From Plantago elongata (Eukaryota > Streptophyta > Magnoliopsida > Lamiales > Plantaginaceae), in contig JAYMSP010000053.1 of NCBI GenBank assembly GCA_036897095.1, positions 1 through 64,000 on the forward strand: 64,000 bases of DNA. The letters run 5' to 3'. Position 1 is the stretch's first letter; each line of letters begins with the position of its first letter. Both the position numbers and the translations under genes were made by a program. Under the pieces are notes generated by a model, which did not search any database, was not told the DNA's origin, and saw nothing but the letters and a program-made list of their open reading frames with translations. Of this stretch, positions 1-12,165 are shown piece after piece.

Positions 1-333
1 GGAGGTGAGGGAGAGAGAGGCGGGAGAAGGAGGTGGTGGCGGATGGGGAGAAATGGAGAAGAAAGCGATGCTCTCCAATCTCCATTTCCAATGGAAATGG
101 AGAGGTGAAGAAAAAGAAGATGAAGGAATTTGAGATCAGATGTAAAGTAAAAATATGTTGTAAATTAAAAGGTTTTTAATCGTAACCGTAACAAAAAACC
201 GAACCTATTGTTGTTATAACCGATCGGTTGCTAAACGGTTACGGTTACAGTTAATAACCGTTTAGGAAAAATAAATGGTTATTAATTGGTTATGGTTATG
301 GTTATGGTTTTTAACCAACCATTTCCACCCCTG
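1..333. mobile_element. hAT-like DNA transposon end, cut by window edge
   Basis: The stretch is full of alternating GGTTA/TAACC-type words, such as ggttatggttatggtt around 290-310, and ends at 333 in ccatttccacccctg. Read on the minus strand this is CAGGGGTGGAAATGG, a typical terminal inverted repeat start of plant hAT elements. The other end lies outside the window, so the inverted repeat and the 8-bp target duplication cannot be tested. No transposase coding is visible, so this is probably a non-autonomous or internally deleted copy. The family call rests on the terminal motif only. Confidence 0.5.
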
Positions 334-660
334 GTTGCACCAATACCTAACTAAAGAGCGACTGCGGTACCAATAAAATAAGTAGTCGTTACTGGACGAC
401 GAAATGAATTTTGAAATTTATTAACATTTTCTAATACTAAGTTTGTTTTTAGATCAATTGTTCAAAAACCGTCTATTTTAAAGACTTACGATAAATAAAC
501 ATTCGGTAGAATGAAAGTGAATTGAGAATAACTGTTATTCGGTGTTGGTAAATTGATGATGCAGTAGTAGAAAATGAAAATGAAAGTTAATCGGTAACTA
601 ACTTTCAACATTGGAAAATGGTTCCCACTGACTACAGATCGTGCAAATCAGTATGTCTCA
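334..660. other. AT-rich intergenic DNA, no feature seen
   Basis: This lies between the transposon end and the eIF4A promoter. I see no coding frame, RNA gene or repeat in it. Confidence 0.5.
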
Positions 661-673
661 TCCGCATCCCAAA

Positions 674-734
674 TGGGCCGGATCCAAATCCATTTACATG
701 ATCTACAGATGTGAGAAAACCCCTCAATTGGGCC
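674..734 (+). promoter_or_regulatory. Paired site II motifs upstream of eIF4A
   Basis: TGGGCC occurs at 674-679 and again at 729-734, about 100-200 bp before the likely transcription start of the eIF4A gene. Such site II elements are known from promoters of plant ribosomal and other growth-linked genes, which fits a translation factor. That they work here is inference. Confidence 0.45.
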
Positions 735-1656
735 AAAAGACACACATACAGAAAAGGAGGCAGGGGTAGAACAGTAATTCGACGTAAGAAGACAGAAAGG
801 CAGAAACCCAAATCCCTAATACAAAAACTGTGTATCAGCTTTTTCCTTCCTTCTCTCTCTTTTAACACACACAGAGACAGTGTCTTCCTAATCTTGTTCC
901 TGAACACTCCGAGGCTAGATCCGAGGAGTTTCAGAACCACGCTCACACCAAAACCTAATCTATTCAATCACTCTCGATCTCCTCTCATCAACTGCTCAAG
1001 GTAAACAACCAAACTCCATATCCTACATGCCTTTTTTCCTTTACAGTTCGATTTTTCTGATTCTATTTGATTCTGTTTTTGTTTTCAATTCTACCGTTTG
1101 ATTCTGATTCTGTGTTTAGATCCTTTTATTAGATTGTTTTGACCTGTATACGTGTTTATGGAGTGGAAATTGGATTTTTTTTTGGTGGCGTGTGTTGTCT
1201 ATTTAGTTTGCCCTTTTTTTCCGTGTCCTTGTTTTGTTGGTCAGGGAGGTTAGTTTTGTTGCTTACTTGGCATGTAGGTTACTTCACCTGTGATTTTTGT
1301 TTGCTTTTTGTTGATTTAATACTGCTAGAGTGTATCTTTACTTGTTTATATGCTCTATTTTGAAGAGTTGATGGTCGAATTACTAGAATTCAGCTCAATT
1401 CAACTTTTTAGTTTCAGCTGATGTCTTTTAAATCAATTGCTCGATGGCTGCATGTTTTATATTGAAGAATACATATGCTGAATTGTCTATTCCGAAAATT
1501 TTGCGTGTTATTAATGTCTTCTTACTTTAGTTGTCCTATTCAAAGTGATTTTTTTTTTTTGTATTTGTTTATATGTTCTATAGCATGATTGAACTTCTTA
1601 TGTTGTCCATTACAAAATGAAGAGCTTATATTTTGTATTTATTTATGTTCTATAGC

Positions 1657-3665
1657 ATGGCTGGAATGGCACCTGAAGGTTCTCAATTCGATGGACGTCA
1701 GTATGACGCCAAGATGACTGAACTGTAAGCTGACTTGTTCTCCTGTGGAACATCTGTATTGTTGAAGAAGATTAGCATGACTGTGACTGTGCATTTGATT
1801 AAATGTTTAATTTTTTGACACAGACTTGAAACTGGCGGCACTGATGAATTTTTCACAAGTTACGATGAGGTGTATGATAGCTTTGATGCTATGGGCTTGC
1901 AGGAAAACCTTCTCAGGGGAATTTATGCTTATGGTATGTGGTTGAGTGTCTCATGCTTAGTGTCCTATGAATTTGTACTCCATATCTAATAGAAAGATGC
2001 ATTATTGACTACTATTCAGAAATCTGTTAATCCAGACTTCAGTTGTACCAAAAATATTCATGTCAAAAAATGTGCTTATGAGCTTGCAGAAACAAAAGCA
2101 CGTGTTCTTGTGTTTCAAACTGATTCCTTTTTCTGTATGTTGATATGCGAATTCAGTGTCTTGCTTTAACTAAGTTCTTTTGTACTGAATTATTTCTAAA
2201 TCTTTCCTTACAAAAGGTTTTGAGAAGCCCTCCGCAATTCAGCAAAGAGGTATTGTACCATTCTGCAAGGGACTTGATGTGATCCAGCAGGCTCAGTCTG
2301 GTACTGGTAAAACTGCAACCTTCTGCTCCGGGATCTTACAGCAGCTGGACTACACTGTGGTTGAATGCCAGGCTTTGGTTTTGGCACCCACCCGTGAGCT
2401 TGCACAACAGATTGAGAAAGTTATGCGAGCTCTAGGTGATTATCTTGGTGTTAAGGTCCATGCTTGTGTTGGAGGTACCAGTGTTCGGGAAGACCAGCGG
2501 ATACTGTCCGCCGGTGTGCATGTGGTGGTTGGTACTCCTGGACGTGTCTTTGACATGCTAAGGAGGCAGTCCCTGCGTCCTGATTACATTAAGATGTTTG
2601 TGTTGGATGAAGCTGATGAAATGCTCTCCCGTGGATTTAAGGATCAGGTCTACTTTCCTTAATTACTGCTATGTTTTCTCATTTCAAATCTAATTACCTT
2701 TTGATATTGAAATGAGGACATGTTAGTTTTGGTAATATACTTCTGCTCCTGTTATATTCAGTTTTCTGTGATAATAACATCTGGCAACTGAAGCTCTGAT
2801 GTAGCATTTTGTATTGCTTAATGGTATGCTTGAAGTGTTCTGCTATGTATGTAGTTATGCTCCTGTAATAGTTGTTTGTCTGTGTTAATATACCTGCTGC
2901 CCCCTCCTGTTCATGCGTTGCATTTTGTATCTTGGCTTAATGTTCTAGCTTAACTTCTATAAAGCCCCCTGCTACGTTGTCGGGAACATGTGATCCTCTA
3001 ACATTGATGTGTTTTTTTTCTTTCTTCAGATTTATGACATATTTCAGTTGCTCCCACCAAAGATTCAAGTAGGTGTATTCTCTGCTACCATGCCCCCTGA
3101 GGCACTTGAAATCACAAGAAAGTTCATGAACAAACCTGTGCGTATTCTTGTCAAGCGTGATGAGCTTACCCTTGAAGGTATCAAGCAGTTTTATGTCAAT
3201 GTTGAAAAGGAGGAATGGAAGCTTGAAACCCTTTGTGATCTTTATGAGACATTGGCTATAACCCAGAGTGTGATCTTCGTTAACACCAGGCGCAAGGTCG
3301 ACTGGCTAACCGACAAAATGCGGAGCCGTGACCATACTGTGTCAGCCACCCATGGTGACATGGATCAAAACACTAGGGATATCATCATGCGAGAATTCAG
3401 ATCTGGCTCATCAAGAGTTCTGATCACCACTGACCTCCTGGCCCGTGGTATTGATGTTCAGCAAGTGTCACTTGTTATAAATTATGATCTGCCAACACAA
3501 CCTGAGAACTACCTCCACCGTATTGGACGTAGTGGTCGGTTTGGGAGGAAGGGTGTTGCTATAAACTTTGTTACCAAAGAAGATGATCGTATGCTGATGG
3601 ACATTCAAAAGTTCTATAATGTGCAAATTGAAGAGCTGCCAGCCAATGTTGCTGATCTCCTCTAA
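1657..3665 (+). CDS. eIF4A: Eukaryotic initiation factor 4A (DEAD-box RNA helicase)
   Basis: ATP-dependent RNA helicase of the eIF4F complex, which unwinds mRNA 5' leaders for ribosome scanning in the cytosol. Coding exons read as 1657-1724, 1824-1933, 2217-2647 and 3030-3665, giving about 414 aa, the usual eIF4A length. An untranslated first exon appears to end at 1000 (tcaag|gtaaac) and to splice to 1656, one base before the ATG; a leader intron is common in plant eIF4A genes. All junctions are GT-AG and in phase. Visible motifs in order are Q-motif region AIQQRG, motif [24 protein letters not shown], the RGID stretch and [13 protein letters not shown]. The N-terminus [15 protein letters not shown] and the C-terminus ending NVADLL are typical of plant eIF4A. 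No defect is seen, so this looks like a working housekeeping gene. Confidence 0.97.
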
Positions 3666-4341
3666 ATATGCTCTTGAAGATTCCTATGAGGTTAATGATG
3701 CTTCTTGTTTAAGTAATTATCTTATTTAATAGTCTAGATTTAGTTGGTAATGTGAACTTTGTTGTGTGGAGATGAAGTCCCTGTGGTTTGCACAGCAGAC
3801 AGATAATCGTTTTATCTCCCGGATTTGGTTGCAGTTTCCAAACTACTACTGTTCCGAGGTTTTGGTTTGTTTGTAATTGTTCAGAATAACTGTGGATTTG
3901 GAATGTTACTTGGTTATATTTATGTCTTAAAATTGGTTTCAGTCCGTTGTGTTTCCTTTTTTGATGGTATTTAACTATTCATAAAACCCTGATGTTGGAA
4001 GATCTGTTTATGTTTATTTTCTGCAATTCAAAACAAAATTTGCAGTAATCGGAAACACTATGCATGCAAGTATGCGAATGCTATAATTGGGAACCCTTGT
4101 TTCTATGGACAATGTGGGCATACTCTTTTGCTATAAGTTTTCAATATTTTCTTCACAATACTTTGCAATATGCATTGTTCTATTGATGGTGATAGTAGTG
4201 CAGTATGGAAAGAAAATGCAACTTTTACAGAGATAACAAGTCATTGAAATTTTGAAGACTTCAAAGTTATATTGCAATACGAAAGGCATCAGAACACAAG
4301 AAATGTTATAATCCCACTCATCAGTTACAAAAGCCAACTAA

Positions 4342-5118
4342 TCAATAAACACAATGCCATAGACTATTCAGATTACTTTTTGTGGAGGGGGTGGTTATTT
4401 GGTGTGTTCGGGTTGAGCTTTTTACAGGAATGATAGCCCTTGTAGGGGTTCCTTTTCTTTTCCTTTGTCTCTCCAACAGGTATAGACGTTTTTCCTCGCG
4501 TTCAATCTTCATTTTCTGCAGGAATGTATGATTGATTATTACTAGCAGACACTGAAAATAACTTAACTTGTTATAGTTGCCTTGTATCAGAGGATAAAGA
4601 TAAATAGTATGTAGATAAATGATTCAATGCGGGTTGTCTTACATAGCAAGGGATAGAACAAAACTTGAACTTGGAGGCTGGAGCTCTTCAGTCTCCGACT
4701 GCATGTCTCACATGATGAGGACTTTTCCTCGTTACACTTTTCTGGAGATGGTTCCTTGTTGGATTTGAGGTATAAAACCCTTCTCTTATTGATGAAGTTA
4801 TCTTGAATCTCAGAAACATCGCAGAACTCCTTCATGTGCAACTGCTGCCTTTCGGGAACAGCTGAAGGCCTGTTTATAAATGAAATGGTTAGAGTCTCAA
4901 CAAGCTCGCAAAGTGTAATTAGGATTTTTACTTCAAGTCTACAACTCACGCGAATATGTGATGACTTGTGATCTTGGTGCATGGTTGATTTGTCCCAGCA
5001 CGCCTCGCAAACTAGTAATCCCATGCATTCGCGTACCGTTGAGGATGGTTCTCGCAATATCCCTTTCTTCGTAAAAGGGATTTTGTAGAAAGTGATCCAA
5101 CCAGGGTGGTAATTTCAT
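4342..5118 (-). CDS. PLATZ-family zinc-dependent DNA-binding protein, frame-shifted
   Basis: PLATZ proteins are plant zinc-binding, A/T-rich-DNA-binding regulators. Minus-strand exons fit 5118-4950, 4844-4643 and 4515-4342 with GT-AG borders. Seen are an N-terminus with PPWLDHFLQNPFY, CEACWDKSTMHQDHKSSHIR (the C-x2-C and H-x2-H part), then DVSEIQDNF, RRVLYL, SCETCSRRL, FCSIPC and a basic C-terminal KRKGTPTRA. All match the family order and spacing. However, PPWLDHF and CEAC lie in different frames of exon 1, and CETCSRRL and FCSIPC lie in different frames of exon 2. Each offset is one base, and the usual first C..H pair is not evident. The gene is therefore either a recent pseudogene or carries two sequence errors. 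It diverges from the NIPA9 gene. The family call is firm; activity is doubtful. Confidence 0.72.
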
Positions 5119-5953
5119 TTGTAAATTTTCATGAATTCACCTATATTGTCTGGCTAACAAGCAAACTGTAAGCTCCAAAATTAGAGAAGTATAAATCTTT
5201 TCAGTTAAATAGAAAACTCTAAAACTCGTAAGTATATATCAAAAAAGCAAACTAAACCTATTCGAGAACATAACACAAGTACATAATAAATACCAAATAT
5301 ATATAGTTATATACCATGCTTCCCCGTAATCTGGACAAACTTTACAATGATTTTACTAATCTTTGCCTTACCCAATACATGCATAAATTGATAAACAACT
5401 AGGTACAGATAGAGATAGCAGGAAGAAAAAGATTGAAAAGATATACCAAACTATGCTAAATGGTTGTTGAAGAGAACAAAAGAGGGTGGCTTCTTTTTGA
5501 TCAAGAAACAAGAATTAGTGGATAACTGGAAGATAATTAAGTTACAATGAAGTTCTATACAGAGATGAATTAGTGGATAATTTAGAAGATAATCGATAGT
5601 GTGACTAATTCAGTGGAGCATTATCGGTAGGTTTTAATTAGCATTTCCTATTTTCGTTTCTCACTAAAGCATCTAGCTAGCTAGTTTGATCAGCAAGGGT
5701 ATAATAGTCCATACAGTTAGTTAGGTATATCCGACTGAAATTCTTTGATTTGGTGAGGTGCAATTTTGAATTTGTCTAAAATTGAGTAAAAAGAATTGAG
5801 CAAAGAATATTTTCCCAAATAGAAAGGAGCTAGATCTTGTTGTTTGTGATTTTCTTGTCTTGGCAAAGTCGAATGTTGTGTCATTCTGCTGCAACAAGAT
5901 CATCATCAAGGAGAAGAAGGCCAATCAATCTATAGAAATTGGCCGGAAAAAGA

Positions 5954-8900
5954 ATGTGGGAAGCTATTTGCTTGACGGTTGCAGCTGCGGCCGGTAACAA
6001 CATCGGTAAAGTCCTCCAGAAAAAGGGCACTCTTGTTCTCCCACCCCTTTCCTTCAAGCTCAAGGTATACATACATTACATACGTCATGATTCGACATAA
6101 ACTCGTGTTTCTTGATGAATGTTTGTCTTTCTGTATACAAAGTGATTTCTTGTTTACCCTTTTCTTCAACCCGACTTTTCCCTTTTTGTTTTTCTTACTC
6201 TTGTTATTCAGTCTTTGTATGAGACTGATGCTATATTGGGTTCATGGGTGGTGTTCTTGAACAGAAATGATGTACTTAGTTACTTCTGGAAAAGTGAATT
6301 TGTGTGAATTTGTCAATCTATGCAAATCTTGGACAGATTTTCTATGTTATAGTTCTGATTTGATTCTTAGCGAACCGCAATATCGGTTATAGTTATCATC
6401 AGATTTAGTTTTGTTGGGCTGTCCTGTCATCGGAAAATGATCTGGGTTAAAATGTGGTGTAGTAAGAGGCAAGAGCTCATGGATTGTGAATTCAAAGCAA
6501 GTGAAGAAACTGTTAATCACTTGTATTGAAGGAATATCTAAGGTTCAAGAATTGAAGTTGACTTGTTTGCGGTAGGTTTCTGTGCTCCGAATTGAATACT
6601 CAGAAGCTGAATACGGTTATGTCAAAACCCCTTAAAACACCAGTTTCCCTCTCTATACATATAATTCATTTGGTTAGTGTTTATCTGTGCTAGGGAAGTA
6701 TATAGACCTAGAACTTGGATGTCATGCTTTCTTAACTCTTTGTTTTGCCTCAATGTATATTTCTAGTCCATTCCCATTGCACATATTAGTAATTAACATC
6801 TTTATGTCTTTAATAACTTATAAGGAAATACACAATTCATATATAAATTGTGAACTGATTTTACAGGTAATAAGATCTTATGGTTCCAACAGATCTTGGG
6901 TTACTGGCTTTCTAATGGATATCTTTGGGGCTCTCTTGATGCTGCGTGCACTTTCCCTGGCTCCTGTAAAATGACATTAAACTTGTGGCTTAATTTTCCG
7001 TGTCCAATTTGTACAGTCTCGTTGCTTCAAGATAATCACCTGATCCTAAAATTTACTTTTCATGTTTGTAGGTATCAGTCATCCAACCTGTTTCTGGCTG
7101 CGGACTTGCAATCCTTTCAGTCTTTTCTCATTTTTATTTGAAGGAGACCATGAATGCTATTGACTGGGTCGGGATATCTTTGGCTGGCATTGGCACAATA
7201 TGTAAGTATTTTTTGAAATCCAAATCAGATTGTTTTAGGATTTGTCTTCTTTGAAACCTTCAATTAACTATTGGTTCTATTAACTATAAATGGCAAAACT
7301 AGGTTGTTTTTGAGTTTTGTAATGTGCAATATGTGTTTATAATAGCTGGATGAGATTTGAAGTTTGCCCACTAGTTTTTATGTTTAGGTATTTATTCGTT
7401 TCGGTTAATGAAATAATTTGCTTATATACATTTATAAAAATAGTTACAGTACAGAGGTATAGACTAATAAAGACTACCATATCCTTACGTTGTCATAATA
7501 TTCTAGGACAAGAAGTCTGTAGTGGTTCTAGAAGTTCATTAATTACTGGGTATCTGCTTTGGGACTCCTATATAATATTTCTCATTCACAATCTGTAATC
7601 CAATCTTTGCTTGATAGATTATCTTTTTGTTGCACAGGCGTAGGCGCTGGAGGGGAAGAACAAGAGGCATCCTCCATCTCGGTTTTTAGTCTACCATGGC
7701 TTGCATTTGTTGTTGCACTCATGTTTGTAGGTACCTCATTCACCATCTAATCATAGTGTTATCATCTTTGAGCATTTCACCGTCTAGATTTTGAAATGCA
7801 CTCATATGCATGCTATACAAATTGTAAAGAGCGATTCTATGCCATCATGCTGGTGTCTGGATATTTAATGCAGTGATAATGTCTAATGGTCTTAGGATCT
7901 AGGTCCTCTTGACAATTCGATCCCAGACAAAATGACACAAAATCTCTAAATTAGAGATTTTGGGCCCTCTTGACAGATTGATCACAGCCAAAATGATGCA
8001 AAAGCTCTAAATTAGAGATTTAGGCTCACTTGACAATTTGATCACAAACAAAATGATGCAAAAGCTCTAAACCAGAGTCTAGGTCCTCTTGACAATTTTA
8101 TCACAGCCAAAAATGATGCAGAAGATAAAAAAATCTTTGGCGCAAGTTAACTGTCTGTTGTGAAAGTAGCTCTTGTATTTCTCCAGTGATCTACTATCTG
8201 AACCTGTCAAATGTTTGCTTGTTGTAGGTACTTCTTAATGGATGGCTTCGTTCATACCGACGCCATAGAAGGGAACAAGAGTTGGTAAAAGCAAATTTCC
8301 TTGACGAATATGTGATGCTATGGGCCACCTTTATAAATTGATGCCAATTGTTTGCATGTACTCATTACAGATGCAATATGAAGTGGTTGAGGAAATTATA
8401 TATGGTCTAGAATCTGGCATTTTGTTCGGGTAATGATATGAGAACTTTTAGCATGTGTATGCTTCTTTTTGTTTTCACTTTGGACGTTCTATATATTTTT
8501 TAATTGAAATGTTGCCAAAATTGTAATTTCAGGATTGCTTCAATAATATCGAAGATGGGGTTTGTATTCTTGGAGCAGGGGCTTTCCCGATTGTTGCTTC
8601 CTGTTTGCATTTCTGTCAGCATGTGCTGCAGTGCTTCTGGATTAGTTTACCAGGTAATGTGAACCGCCATCATCGCGCTCGAAATGTATTTTCAAAAGAT
8701 CATTACTAGTCATATCTATTTTTACAGTAACTATGGTCGCAATCCTGATGGCATGAAAAGCTTTCTAAATTTATAATGAAGACAGTGAAGCAACAATTGA
8801 AACATTTTTCTTGCCTTTCGCTTTTTGTACAGACGAGTGGTTTAAAGCATGGGAGGGCAATTGTTGTGTCTACTTGTGCAGCCGTTGCTGCGATCATCAC

Positions 8901-9288
8901 TGGTGTAATTGCTGGGATGCTTGCTTTGGGCGAACAGTTACCTTCAGCTCCGGGAGCTCGGCTAATGCTTCTTATCGGATGGTATCATCTGCACTTCCCG
9001 TCTATCTCTTCACCTGTAATTATCCAAAATTCTCCTAATAATATACTCCTGCACTCCTTTTTTATCAGGCTATTTATCATCCTTGGGGTCATCTTACTAG
9101 TAGTTTCAACACAATTGGTGAGACGCCTTGGAAAGCCATGGCGTGGTTTCGCAAGAAGTGGATCAGAGAGGAATTTTAGCCACAGGCAACCGGTTCCAAA
9201 CCGCTCAAGAGACACAAATCCAAGTACCGTTATCCAAGCAAGCACACTGCATCATTTAATACCAACTGCCTCGAAACCTAAAGATTGA
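5954..9288 (+). CDS. NIPA9: Probable magnesium transporter NIPA9 (DUF803 family)
   Basis: NIPA proteins are polytopic membrane proteins thought to move Mg2+ and found in plasma and endosomal membranes. Nine exons fit: 5954-6064, 6867-6965, 7072-7201, 7638-7726, 8228-8284, 8371-8429, 8533-8653, 8833-8981 and 9069-9288, for about 344 aa. The protein starts [20 protein letters not shown] and runs through [49 protein letters not shown]-like and [11 protein letters not shown] segments, a [18 protein letters not shown] stretch and a [14 protein letters not shown] stretch, to a hydrophilic tail ending SKPKD. This closely follows my memory of Arabidopsis NIPA9. Eight or nine hydrophobic helices are apparent. 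All junctions keep phase. The start is set by the conserved MWE. One intron (7727-8227) holds a 60-bp tandem repeat. It looks intact. Confidence 0.9.
7901..8121 (+). repeat. About 3.6 copies of a 60-bp tandem repeat in a NIPA9 intron
   Basis: Units start near 7901, 7962, 8022 and 8081. Each contains ctcttgacaatttgatcac, a caaaatgatgcaaaa-like block and a short palindrome of type ctctaaattagag. The copies differ by scattered substitutions, so the array is not very recent. It lies wholly within the fourth NIPA9 intron and shows no coding potential. Confidence 0.85.
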
Positions 9289-10418
9289 ATCTGATGAAAG
9301 ACAATATAATGTTTCTGACACCTTCAGCTATCCACTGATTCGTGAAAATGTATACATAGAGCTTATGTTCGATTCTTTAGGCCCTTTGAGTCTATACTGT
9401 ATAGTGGTGTATTTGCACAGGCCAACAGTGGGAAAAACACACTTGTGTTAGATTTCATGGTTATGCTTTTCGTTTTCTTAGTATCTCAATTTCATGTCGA
9501 TTCAAAACGAAGTGGTTTAACAAGAATTTGTTACGACTGCTGCTTAAGGATTCTGAATACTGTATCAGAATTCATAGTTTTTCTGCACAAGCTTAAATTT
9601 CAAGGGAACTCTACACATGTAGACTCCAAACACAGATTGTGCTCCTTGTTTAAGGTATGAGCAGTGTAACACGTAATCCTGTACAATTCTTCGGGAATTT
9701 GCACTTTACAGTTTCGTGCTACATTACTTGCTTGACAGATACTAGTAATAATGAAATGGACTTATGCAAGGAGCAGTGACATTCCAGGTCCATTCATTTA
9801 TTACATGGTGCTTCTACTATTCGTAGTAGAATCCACCTGATTACAAGGGCTGACTCAGGAAATTTCATGGGCTATAAGAACTACCTCTGACTGCGAATTC
9901 AGTCGAAAACTCCACTCAACAGGGTCAGCGACTGCTCCCTGTCACCGTGACTGGTAGAACCATAGCTACCTACATTTTGCAACATGTACCGCAGAATTGC
10001 CCAAACACAACTTTACTGGATAATACGCTGCAGTTTGATCAAGATCCAAACCAATACTGAAAGTTCATGATAAAGCAAGAGATTCGGTCCAGATGAAAGG
10101 ATAAGGTGCATCTATGTTATGCGTCCTAGATAGGAATTGATGGGACAATTTTTTAGCAACGTTGTCAAAAACTTCAATTCTTCTCACAAAAGTTCAGAGT
10201 GCTAAAGGTGGATTAACAATATGCCAGCGAACTAACTTATACTAGAAAGCCTATAACAGCATTAATCTTGTGCAAACCAGAAAGAGAACATGTTCATGCC
10301 CCAAAGTTAGAATCACAAAGTATTGCAGGGAAAACAGTACCAAGCAAGACACAACTCAGAATTAATCATAACTGGTTTTTTTCCCAGTTAATAAGCTTCC
10401 CACATACAATAAATTCGA
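9289..10418. other. Intergenic space between convergent NIPA9 and LOG genes
   Basis: This contains the 3' UTRs of two converging genes. Nothing coding is supported. A polyadenylation-like aataatgaaat occurs near 9748. Confidence 0.4.
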
Positions 10419-12165
10419 TCACGTATTCCTTTCTGAAGGGTAATTACCCAGTTCCTCCATTTGCCAGCTTTCATGAGGGGCAACGTTTTCTTTGAAGGGA
10501 GTAAATTGCTGCACGGTTAAAACAAGAATATAAGGAAATTTACATCAGATAGATGGTATACAACTAGCATGCCTACTTGGTCTTTGAAATGGCATGATCT
10601 AGACAGTAAGAATCAAAGAGATGGTTTATTAGCACATTTGAATGAGCTTGAAATCTTGCAAAATTCTTAAGCCACATAAATCAAACCATACACGTATTTT
10701 GCAAGATGTTTCTCAAGTAGCTTATTGGCTTATGCATACGAAACTGATTGAGGTGCTCTAGTAAAATGTGTGAACACCCCATGAATCATATATGACAAAC
10801 TCTGTTCTATGTTTATCTTTCGAAGATGACATATAGAAGTTAAACCTTAGAACATAAAGTCTGACTGCATCCAAGTTTAGATTTACAAAATAGGGGTATA
10901 GTGGAAGTACCTCCATCTTTGTTAAAAGCTCTTTGGCAGTTGGAGCTGAAAGAACTATGTGCCGAGCACTAGGCTTAATGAAGCCTTCTTCAACACCTTT
11001 GTCAAACAGTGTGAGAAGAGGGTTATAGTATCCATCAACATTGAGCAAACCAACCTGGACGGACAAACTCTAACATCATAATCTAAATAATTTACCAGTC
11101 AAAACTACAAGGTAACAAAAAAATTAATTACCGGCTTTTTATGTATTCCAAGTTGTGCCCACGTTATCATCTCTAGTGTCTCTTCCATGGTTCCATATCC
11201 CCCTACGATTACGAAACAGAACACCATGACATAAGACAATATACAACAAAAATACTCCATCTACATACAGAGTGTAAGTGTAACATTTATATGTCTTTAC
11301 CAGGAAGAGCAATGAATGCTTCGGACTCCCTAGCCATTTCAGCTTTACGCTCATGCATATCAGCAACAATTTTTACATCCCCAACTGCCTCCCCCGATAT
11401 CTGTCGACAAATAATCCATATTGACCACAAGTCCCAAAACCTGCAACACAATAATAAATAGGAAGCCAAAAACGAGACGTACCTCAACCGGAACCAGAGC
11501 TTTTGGGATCACTCTGCACATAAAGCAAACAACAATAACATTCAGGAGCTTATTCGGAATATCTCTACCATGTTAACATTGAGAATCTATTTCAATTCTA
11601 GAACTAGTTACTGACCCGAGAACACGACAACCTCCATCAAAGACCCTCTGAGAAATCAACCCCATTAACCCAACACTTCCACCCCCATACACCAAGTTTA
11701 TCTTCCTATCCACCTGCAGCAATCAATGCGCAAAATCACTCCATCAGGATCAAACCAATGGTCTGTGATTACAATAAAAAATAACACAAACACTTCAACA
11801 GCCAAGACCCAGTTCATTTCATTTCACTCCACTATATATGAAGTATGAACACCCTCATAGCTACCATTTTCTATCCAAAAAGACAAAACAATAGACCAAC
11901 TAATCATATCACTTAAATATATGTAAGTGCAATTCAAACTAAAGACAAACACTTGACCACCAAGAACTAATTCACACCACACTTTACTATATCGAACACC
12001 TTCAAGCTAACATTTTTAAGCAGACAAGATTAGAAGACAAACCAGCTCATTTCCCAAGTCAACAGCAGCATCACTGAAAACTTCCCTATGGCCAGGATTG
12101 CTACCGCAGAAGACACATATAGTCTTGAAATGGTTACCACCACCACTGCTCGAATTGTTCTCCAT
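10419..12165 (-). CDS. LOG: LOG-type cytokinin riboside 5'-monophosphate phosphoribohydrolase
   Basis: LOG enzymes release active cytokinin free bases from their nucleotides in one step in the cytosol. Seven minus-strand exons fit: 12165-12043, 11713-11616, 11513-11483, 11400-11301, 11202-11132, 11054-10911 and 10508-10419, about 218 aa, close to Arabidopsis LOG8 as I remember it. Visible are [19 protein letters not shown] near the start, [26 protein letters not shown], the [11 protein letters not shown] stretch, the signature PGGYGTMEE (split by an intron after the first Gly), [13 protein letters not shown] and a last exon ending with [13 protein letters not shown] 31-bp exon is included and phases agree throughout. 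The start is the only ATG that gives the usual short Ser/Gly-rich leader before KTICVFCG. It looks functional. Confidence 0.93.

Noticed and set aside
4131-4337. 68-codon minus-strand frame beyond the PLATZ stop
   Set aside because: It lies in the likely 3' flank of two converging genes and has no recognisable protein features.
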